The notes under the pieces: generated by a model
The model's database searches: none
Seen by the model: only the letters and a program-made list of their open reading frames with translations
Told to the model about the DNA's origin: nothing
NCBI GenBank assembly: GCA_947460565.1
Contig: CANHJJ010000074.1
Coordinates: forward strand, 1 to 7,886
Reading direction: 5' to 3'
DNA length: 7,886 bases
DNA from: Bacteroidota bacterium
Lineage (GTDB): Bacteria > Bacteroidota > Bacteroidia > UKL13-3
Position numbers and translations under genes: made by a program
Shown: positions 1-4,690 of the stretch, piece by piece
Numbering within the stretch: the first letter of the stretch is position 1
Layout: every line of letters starts with the position of its first letter

Positions 1-1544
1 AGTTTAATGGCATTAAAGCCGTTGTTAAACCCAATATCATTGTTTTCAATATCCCATTGAGCAATCATATTGGATGAATCTAAGTCAATCCTAAGTTTTA
101 AATCTTCACCCAGTTGACTTCTATACAACCGGTATCCCTCAAAATCTTTTTGCCTTGAAATGGGGTCTACAGATTCTTCAGCCATTCTATCCCAATAAAT
201 CGTTGCCTTTTGGTTTTCGGTTATCACTTTAATAAGCGGAGAAGTAGGTGGTTCAGGTACAATATATCTATCTAACTTACCATTTTTATTTACATCTTTT
301 TCTAGGGTGTAAACCCCATTTTCATCACCATCTTCACCCAAGTATGTAGCACGACATGTTTTTAAATGATCATTCAGTTCTGCCCTATCTTCTTCCGTAC
401 TTAACACATTAGCCCCTTGAATATTGGGATTACTCTGCTTGGCACATACATAAGCCATGGTAAAATGCATTTTCTCACCAGGGTTCAAATTTGAAATAGG
501 ACCTGCCGAAATCAATTGAATCCAGTTAGCAGGTTGACCAATAAACGGTCCTTTGCTTGGGTCAAATAAGGTAAGTGAGTCTATTGAGTTCTTTAGTTTG
601 TTGTATCTATCTAAATCAGTTGAAGGCGCTATCCATGGGCTTGATCCATTGTAGTTCCAAAAATTAATATTCAATTGAGGGGCTGGAAATCCCGATTTTA
701 TAAAGGTATCTGGCTTGTTAGGGTTGAAAAACATTCCTCTCCAATCCATGCCCAAAAATTGAATGGCACCATAGGATTGGGTATAATCATAATCATTCAC
801 ATCTGCCCTTGCCAAGTAAGCATACACAGCCATCCTTTGTCTATCGAAGCCATTGCGGCCTCTCGAGTAGTAGTTAGAACCTGTTCCATCAGTAGTATAT
901 TGAATGTTTCTTACTACCAAATCACTCCAATTACCAAACCAAATGCTATCCCATCTTTTGTCTGAATTATTGGTAACTTCATAATTGGCTATCACAAAGT
1001 AATCAGCCGTTGATTCGCTCCATGCATAGGTTTCCAATTTAATTACTGCTTTCAAAGGATTGGTATGCGAATTAATCGGAATACTAGAACCTGGCACCAC
1101 CACAAAACTATCTGTAAAATTGGTTATAAAATCCTGACCTGATATGGCTTGTGATGAGAAGTTACTGCTGCTTTTGGTTTTAGATCTTTCCTTGATGTCA
1201 CTTAATTGGGTAAATTCATAACCGGCTTTTCCGGTCGAGTATCCACTAGGGTCATCCACAGCACTGGTAGATACCAATACTTGGCCATCTACTTGCGCAC
1301 CTAACCAAATGCCAGCTTCAAACAAATGCTCAATACCTGTTCCTTTAGGAAATTGCATCGACCAATTTTTGCTTTGTCTGTCGTTTCGGATGGTATTCGG
1401 ATTTCCGATGGTTCCAGCATTGCTAAAACCTACGCCAATCCTGCCTGTATTGGTTGATTTTTGACTAAAGCTAACTTGCGTTTTAGCCTCATTACAAACG
1501 ATATAGGATAAAAGTATAAGTAAGAAGTATTTTTTCAAAAGCAT
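1..1544 (-). CDS. Large secreted surface protein with FnIII-like module (3' end beyond left edge)
   Basis: The frame is open from an ATG at 1544 to the window's left edge, giving 514 codons and no stop, so the C-terminus is missing. The start is supported by an A-rich leader (TAAAGAGA directly before the ATG) and an immediate signal peptide: MLLKKYFLLILLSYIVC, then a polar stretch with likely cleavage near residue 22. Cys17 lacks a good lipobox (Val at -1), so a lipoprotein is unlikely. About residues 58-75 read GIEHLFEAGIWLGAQVDGQ, a pattern I recall from long exported Bacteroidota and Ignavibacteria proteins of unknown function. Residues ~405-426 form an Asp/Asn/Gly-rich stretch resembling a Ca-binding loop (DGDENG, DVNKNGKLD). 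From residue ~430 (PEPPTSP) an FnIII-like strand pattern begins, with IYWDRMAE and FEGYRLYRS. No catalytic motif is visible. Many relatives end in a T9SS sorting domain, but that part lies outside the window. Function unknown; export is well supported, the exact role is not. Confidence -1.
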   Translation of the reverse strand, partial: MLLKKYFLLILLSYIVCNEAKTQVSFSQKSTNTGRIGVGFSNAGTIGNPNTIRNDRQSKNWSMQFPKGTGIEHLFEAGIWLGAQVDGQVLVSTSAVDDPSGYSTGKAGYEFTQLSDIKERSKTKSSSNFSSQAISGQDFITNFTDSFVVVPGSSIPINSHTNPLKAVIKLETYAWSESTADYFVIANYEVTNNSDKRWDSIWFGNWSDLVVRNIQYTTDGTGSNYYSRGRNGFDRQRMAVYAYLARADVNDYDYTQSYGAIQFLGMDWRGMFFNPNKPDTFIKSGFPAPQLNINFWNYNGSSPWIAPSTDLDRYNKLKNSIDSLTLFDPSKGPFIGQPANWIQLISAGPISNLNPGEKMHFTMAYVCAKQSNPNIQGANVLSTEEDRAELNDHLKTCRATYLGEDGDENGVYTLEKDVNKNGKLDRYIVPEPPTSPLIKVITENQKATIYWDRMAEESVDPISRQKDFEGYRLYRSQLGEDLKLRIDLDSSNMIAQWDIENNDIGFNNGFNAIK

Positions 1545-1799
1545 TCTCTTTATGAACGCGCAAATATGTAGAATTTCTTCGTAATCCCCATTAACTTAGT
1601 GTAAACATGTTTGAGAATCATAAATGATCCAATATATTTTTGACAATCAAATACTTGTGAGCTTATTTGGACTGTTTAGGTCCAGTGTAAGATGAATGAT
1701 GCCTGTAAAAACTGAAATAGAATCCATGCCAACAAGGGTAGGGCATAGGGTCACCATCTAAGGTAAGTTTATTTGCTATCTATAGGTAATATCCATCCA
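1545..1799. other. Intergenic region, no gene seen
   Basis: This 255-bp AT-rich stretch separates the start of the left-hand secreted protein from the stop of the small MIase-like gene. I see no open frame with a plausible start, no RNA gene and no strong terminator for the MIase gene. On the minus strand CATATTTG (1568-1561) is one base off the Bacteroidota -7 consensus TAnnTTTG. I could not find a TTTG -33 partner at the right distance, so I do not call a promoter. Confidence -1.
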
Positions 1800-2054
1800 T
1801 TAATCTCTCAATGTCATGATGTCAATTTTCATATAGGGATAGTAGGGCAGGGTTGACAGTTTTTTATCTACATCTAATTTGTCATTTGCCAATAAAACCA
1901 AGTAAATTCCTGCGGTTTCGGCTTTTATATACGAGGCTAATAGGATCCCATTTACTTCCCACTCTTTTATCATCTCTTGTTCTTTGGGTAACAAGGCCAT
2001 TCTTGTTTCATTATCCAATCCTTGCAAAAGGATGTCAATCATAAATTTATTCAT
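1800..2054 (-). CDS. Small muconolactone-isomerase-fold (MIase/YciI-like) protein
   Basis: This is an 84-residue cytosolic protein with no signal peptide. Its layout matches the muconolactone delta-isomerase family (ferredoxin-like alpha+beta barrel, usually about 90-96 residues): a first strand MNKFMIDILL, a helix with LLPKEQEMIKEWEVNGI, a middle strand AGIYLVLLAND, and a helix running into the signature end LSTLPYYPYMKIDIMTL. From memory, the Pseudomonas enzyme ends LMQLPLFPYMDIEVDGL at the same place. The RHLWR segment of the true enzyme is replaced here by LASYIK, and no beta-ketoadipate genes are near. I therefore infer a family member of unknown reaction, not a real muconolactone isomerase. 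The ATG at 2054 follows an AACAAGAACA leader by two bases. It lies 70 bp downstream of the 77-codon ORF on the same strand, so cotranscription is possible. The fold call is fairly sure, the function is not. Confidence -1.
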   Translation of the reverse strand: MNKFMIDILLQGLDNETRMALLPKEQEMIKEWEVNGILLASYIKAETAGIYLVLLANDKLDVDKKLSTLPYYPYMKIDIMTLRD

Positions 2055-2056
2055 AG

Positions 2057-2126
2057 TGTTCTTGTTTAATTATTTAATTAATTCGGTTAAAGGCTTAGTT
2101 TGATTTTTTTATAGGTTGTTCTTGTT
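2057..2126 (-). repeat. Short direct repeat AACAAGAACA, two copies 60 bp apart
   Basis: On the minus strand the 10-mer AACAAGAACA occurs at 2126-2117, overlapping the stop codon of the 77-codon ORF, and again at 2066-2057, two bases before the ATG of the MIase-like gene. The second copy sits where a ribosome binding site would be (core AAGAA). The copies are flanked by similar A/T-rich runs (TTAAAAT and AATTAAA). They may be a duplicated leader or chance in AT-rich DNA. Confidence -1.
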
Positions 2127-2358
2127 ATTTTAATTCCCCGTAAAAAGAATAAAGATTATCAGAACCCATTTTTATGGGTGCGAAGAAAACAATTTTATCC
2201 ATGACATGAATAAAAGTTTTGCCCCTTGGATTTCCATAGACTAGTAAACGATTTTGAAATGCATCTTGTTCACTGCTAGTAATAATGGCTGCATGGGTAA
2301 GCTTTTTGTTAGAAAAGTTCATTGCGGTGTCGAAATGGCGTTTCGGCTTCGCTCCCAT
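2125..2358 (-). CDS. Hypothetical 77-residue ORF, possibly a gene remnant, starting in repeat DNA
   Basis: The ATG at 2358 to the TAA at 2125 gives 77 residues, with no signal peptide or membrane segment. I do not recognise it with confidence. The first 12 codons (MGAKPKRHFDTA) are encoded by GC-rich palindromic repeat sequence, while the protein looks more natural from Met13 (codon 2322-2320, MNFSNKK). Neither start has a clear ribosome binding site. Residues ~36-73 (RLLVYGNPRGKTFIHVMDKI followed by VFFAP and NLYSFYG) faintly resemble the first half of a LytTR DNA-binding domain, which typically reads 'Ilvk..gk..fIpv.dIlyie...nYt.iyl'. If so, the second half is missing and this is a truncated remnant. 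That resemblance is by eye only. The ORF lies 70 bp upstream of the MIase-like gene on the same strand. It could equally be a small lineage-specific protein or a spurious frame. Confidence -1.
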   Translation of the reverse strand: MGAKPKRHFDTAMNFSNKKLTHAAIITSSEQDAFQNRLLVYGNPRGKTFIHVMDKIVFFAPIKMGSDNLYSFYGELK

Positions 2359-2376
2359 TGTTCAGCAAGAAATGAT

Positions 2377-2453
2377 GAACGGACCTTGAGCGGAGCAGAA
2401 ACGGTAGTTAATGCATGATAATTTGAATAGCAATGGGTGCTTCGGCTCCGCTC
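2377..2453 (+). repeat. Direct repeat copy A (77 bp) of the palindromic unit
   Basis: The unit begins GAACGGACCTTGAGCGGAGC, runs through a spacer with CGGTAGTTAATG and TGATAATTT, and ends GCAATGGGTGCTTCGGCTCC then GCTC. It matches copy B at about nine bases in ten by eye. Differences are concentrated in the spacer and at one base of the left arm (AGCAGAA instead of AGCCGAA), so its hairpin has one mismatch. Confidence -1.
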
Positions 2454-2494
2454 AGCAGCCCCTTGCTATGGTGCTCCGCTCAGCCGACAAAGAA

Positions 2495-2572
2495 GAACGG
2501 ACCTTGAGCGGAGCCGAAACGGTAGTTACTGAATGATAATTTTATTAAGCAATGGGTGCTTCGGCTCCGCTC
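2495..2572 (+). repeat. Direct repeat copy B (78 bp) of the palindromic unit
   Basis: This second copy lies 118 bp after copy A in the same orientation, with a perfect 13-bp arm pair at 2506-2518 and 2560-2572. The spacer differs from copy A by a few substitutions and one extra base. The conserved arms and looser spacer are typical of elements kept for their hairpin rather than for coding. Confidence -1.
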
Positions 2573-2921
2573 CTTTATACCATAAGGCAGATCTATCTCA
2601 AGTATTAAGTGAAGCGTCACTTGTGAGTATAGATAATTAAAGTTTGCAACTTTATTATTAAAAAACTATCAGTTTCAAGCATGGAAGCTGGTAACGGCCA
2701 AAATGCATTTTCTTGAAAATGGTTGACTCATTTAAGAGCTATCCACTCTGTTTGCAATAATACTTCGCTGCTCAAAGGATGACGCCCGTTAGCGCTTCAT
2801 CACGCTGATTCCGTTGTCGCGGAAGAAGCATCTTCACAAGTTTCGTAAATAACTCCTATTACATTACAATTTTTATTTTGCACCGAGTATAATATCTTGG
2901 CATCTTATTTTCTATCAATGT
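2573..2921. other. Intergenic region with small hairpin and decayed palindrome
   Basis: There is no supportable gene in these 349 bases. They hold a perfect hairpin AAGTGA-AGCG-TCACTT at 2607-2622 and a GC-richer patch at about 2760-2836. That patch reads TACTTCGCTGCTCAAAGGAT then GACG, a degraded form of the ATCCTTCGCTGCGCTCAGGA type interspersed repeat that I recall from many bacterial genomes. It is followed by TTCCG-TTGTCG-CGGAA (inverted 5-mers). The last ~60 bases are AT-rich and must hold the promoter of the plug gene unless it lies further upstream. TATCTTGG (2893-2900) is one base off the Bacteroidota -7 consensus but has no well-spaced -33 element. Confidence -1.
2607..2622. repeat. 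Small inverted repeat (6-bp arms, 4-base loop)
   Basis: AAGTGA and TCACTT are perfect inverse complements around AGCG. There is no T-run after it on either strand, so it does not look like an intrinsic terminator. It could be a small operator or a chance hairpin. Confidence -1.
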
Positions 2922-4184
2922 ATGATGCGATATAAATGGCTTTTTTTAGCATTTTCTTTTTTTACACTATCCTTGACATTTGCCCAAAATGCAAATGATA
3001 ATCTGATTCTAGACCCTAATGTTAAAACAGTTATGCTTACCAAATCTGGTTCTGAGGATAGGTATGCGATGATAGGCTTGGGCAGTTTCGAACAGCTGAG
3101 ACTAAGCTTTGATATTTTAGGAACAAGAAATGAGAATTTTCAATATACCATTATACATTGTGATGCCAATTGGCAAGCCACCGATCTCAACAAAAATCAG
3201 TACCTGCGAGGCATGGACTTTGATAATATTACGGATTGGAAATTTTCAAGTAATACCTATACCAAATACGTTCATTACAATCTGTTGTTTCCAAATGAAA
3301 CCATCAAACCCTATATAGCGGGTAATTATATATTGAAAGTCTACCGCAATTTTGATGAAGAAAATGTGGTATTGACACGCAGATTTATGATTGTAAATCA
3401 ATCCACACAAATAGAGGCATCAGCGCATCCACCTACCTTAGCTGAGTTTAGGTTTACAAAACAAGAAGTGAATTTTACAGTTGAATACAATGCCAATACT
3501 GTTCCCAATCCTTTACAAGATATAAAGATAGCGGTATTGCAAAATTACAGATGGGACAATGCTTTGACAGGATTGAAACCTCAGTTTTCTAACGGAACTA
3601 AATTGGATTATAACTATGTAGATAAGACCCTATTTAATGGTGGGAATGAGTTTAGGTTTTTTGATATCAGAAGTTTGAGAACCTATAGCCAAAATGTGAG
3701 AAGCAAATGGATAGACAGTGTGGTTCATTTGATGCTTATGATGGATGAAAGCAAAGGATCAAATCAATATTTTCAATACACCGATTACAATGGCAAAAGG
3801 CTCATTCAAAACAAAGATGGATTGAATGGTGATATTGATGGAGACTATGCTCTTACGCAGTTTTATTTGTCATCTCCAGGAACCATGAATGATGAAGATG
3901 TATATGTGGTTGGTGAGTTAACTGATTGGAAATTGTTACCGGATTATAAAATGTATTTCAATCGCAACAGAGCAAGATATGAATTGGAAATGCCCCTGAA
4001 ACAGGGACGTTATGAGTATTGCTATGCAACAAAGGGAGCAGATGGAAAGCCTGATGAAACGCCTTATGAAGGTAATCACTTTCAAACTGAGAATGAGTAT
4101 TTGATTTTGGTATATGCCAAAAACCAACAATGGGGTTATGATGAATTGATTGGAACACGATTGTTTAAATCAAATAATCAATAA
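2922..4184 (+). CDS. Type IX secretion system plug protein (DUF5103 family)
   Basis: A complete 420-residue periplasmic protein. In Flavobacterium johnsoniae, the plug protein binds the SprA outer-membrane translocon and closes its periplasmic opening when PorV-cargo is not loaded. A signal peptide is clear: MMRYKWLFLAFSFFTLSLTFA, with cleavage before Gln22. The N-terminal beta-domain (about 30-160) holds the family pattern of a basic YR/RF-type strand set, DANWQATDLNKNQYLRGMDF and later IAGNYILKVYRN. The middle holds the hallmark GGNEFRFFDIRSLR (240-253). The C-terminal domain has VYVVGELTDW (327-336) and LKQGRYEYCYA (from ~359), an E-set/CBM48-like strand pattern usual for the family. Length fits the usual ~400-430. 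The tandem ATG ATG start is followed directly by the signal peptide, but the leader lacks a recognisable ribosome binding site. It is monocistronic here: repeat DNA lies upstream and a convergent gene downstream. Family call is strong; sprA, porV and other T9SS genes are not in the window. Confidence -1.
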   Translation: MMRYKWLFLAFSFFTLSLTFAQNANDNLILDPNVKTVMLTKSGSEDRYAMIGLGSFEQLRLSFDILGTRNENFQYTIIHCDANWQATDLNKNQYLRGMDFDNITDWKFSSNTYTKYVHYNLLFPNETIKPYIAGNYILKVYRNFDEENVVLTRRFMIVNQSTQIEASAHPPTLAEFRFTKQEVNFTVEYNANTVPNPLQDIKIAVLQNYRWDNALTGLKPQFSNGTKLDYNYVDKTLFNGGNEFRFFDIRSLRTYSQNVRSKWIDSVVHLMLMMDESKGSNQYFQYTDYNGKRLIQNKDGLNGDIDGDYALTQFYLSSPGTMNDEDVYVVGELTDWKLLPDYKMYFNRNRARYELEMPLKQGRYEYCYATKGADGKPDETPYEGNHFQTENEYLILVYAKNQQWGYDELIGTRLFKSNNQ

Positions 4185-4633
4185 TTATGGCTTGTTAGAT
4201 TCGCCATAGCTATAATTGCACATCTATAATTAATTCAGATTATAATACGCTCATTAAATAGTAGACCTCCTGATTCCGATTAATTGGAAGAAGTATTTTG
4301 TCCAAATACATCAGGATTGAACTACTGGTGTAGAATAATTGATTTAGACTTTGATTCTAATTGCTTTCGTTACTTCTAGCCTTGTCATGCTCAGGTACGA
4401 AGCATCTTTTCTAGCTTGAATTTTTTGGATATAAAGGTTTTGAAAACGAATTATCTCCCAAGGATTAATCAAGATTTTGCTTTGTCAAAGGTAAAAAGCA
4501 TATCAAACAGATAGATGTTGGTTTGAAAAACATTTGCATAACTTTCATTATTCTTAATACTTCTTTCTGCTCCGATACATCGGAATCGTGATTCGCAAAG
4601 ATTGAATGATGAAAGATATCTAATGATATTAAT
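4185..4633. other. Intergenic region between convergent genes, small palindromes only
   Basis: I see no gene or RNA in these 449 bases. A weak hairpin TATGGC/GCCATA (4186-4191 and 4203-4208) lies just after the plug stop but has no T-run. At 4382-4406, TTGTCATGCTCAGGTACGAA then GCATC looks like a decayed copy of the GTCATGCTGAGC...GAAGCATC repeat family common in Bacteroidota (arms ATGCT/AGCAT). At 4571-4594 two inverted repeats overlap: TCCGA-TACA-TCGGA and GAATC-GT-GATTC. The stretch is otherwise plain AT-rich DNA. Confidence -1.
4571..4594. repeat. Two overlapping small inverted repeats
   Basis: TCCGA (4571-4575) pairs with TCGGA (4580-4584) around TACA. GAATC (4583-4587) pairs with GATTC (4590-4594) around GT. 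They share bases 4583-4584, so only one hairpin can form at a time. No gene starts nearby, so a regulatory role is not supported; a decayed palindromic repeat is more likely. Confidence -1.
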
Positions 4634-4671
4634 AAAAATGCCCATTTAACCGAAGTTAAATGGGCGTTTTT
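4634..4671 (-). terminator. Strong rho-independent terminator, bidirectional in form
   Basis: A perfect 11-bp stem, GCCCATTTAAC (4640-4650) with GTTAAATGGGC (4655-4665), encloses four bases. On the minus strand the loop reads C(TTCG)G, the extra-stable UUCG tetraloop with its preferred closing pair, and the stem runs into TTTTT (4638-4634). It begins about 25 bases after the TAA of the large minus-strand gene, the expected position. On the plus strand the same stem is followed by GTTTTTATTT, so it should also stop transcripts arriving from the plug gene, although that gene ends about 450 bp upstream. Confidence -1.
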
Positions 4672-4690
4672 ATTTGATATTTTATTTTGG

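Larger units (their letters stand above)
2324..2572. repeat. REP-like palindromic repeat cluster (BIME-like)
   Basis: A GC-rich block in AT-rich surroundings carries repeated arms of the type GAGCGGAGCCGAA / TTCGGCTCCGCTC. Arms are at 2388-2400 with 2441-2453 (one mismatch), and at 2506-2518 with 2560-2572 (13-bp perfect inverse complement, 41-base spacer). A lone shorter arm (GTGCTCCGCTCAG) is at 2471-2483. A diverged inverted copy at 2339-2360 reads CAATGGGAGCGAAGCCGAAA on the minus strand, echoing CAATGGGTGCTTCGGCTCCG on the plus strand of the other copies. A further small inversion, CGAAA/TTTCG, is at 2331-2335 and 2341-2345. From memory, intergenic elements of this sequence type are common in Bacteroidota. 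Such REP elements can be spread by RAYT (Y1 tyrosine) transposases, but none is encoded in this window. Confidence -1.

Noticed and set aside
675..965. Plus-strand 96-codon open frame
   Set aside because: It lies entirely antisense to the left-hand secreted protein, whose frame has a signal peptide and recognisable domains; the antisense translation looks like no protein.
1..1544. Lipoprotein signal at Cys17
   Set aside because: The residues before the Cys (Y-I-V) do not fit a lipobox, which needs a small residue at -1.
1561..1568. Minus-strand -7 element for the left-hand secreted protein
   Set aside because: It is one base off consensus with no -33 partner at the right spacing, and would leave a leader of only about a dozen bases.
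2324..2572. CRISPR array or insertion sequence
   Set aside because: There are only two full units, the spacing does not fit a CRISPR array, the units are palindromic with conserved spacers, and no transposase is encoded.
2877..2900. Promoter of the plug gene (TTTG at 2877, TATCTTGG at 2893)
   Set aside because: The two elements are only 12 bases apart, whereas Bacteroidota -33/-7 elements need about 19-21, and the -7 match is imperfect.
4186..4208. Terminator directly after the plug gene
   Set aside because: The 6-bp stem with an 11-base loop is weak and no T-run follows.
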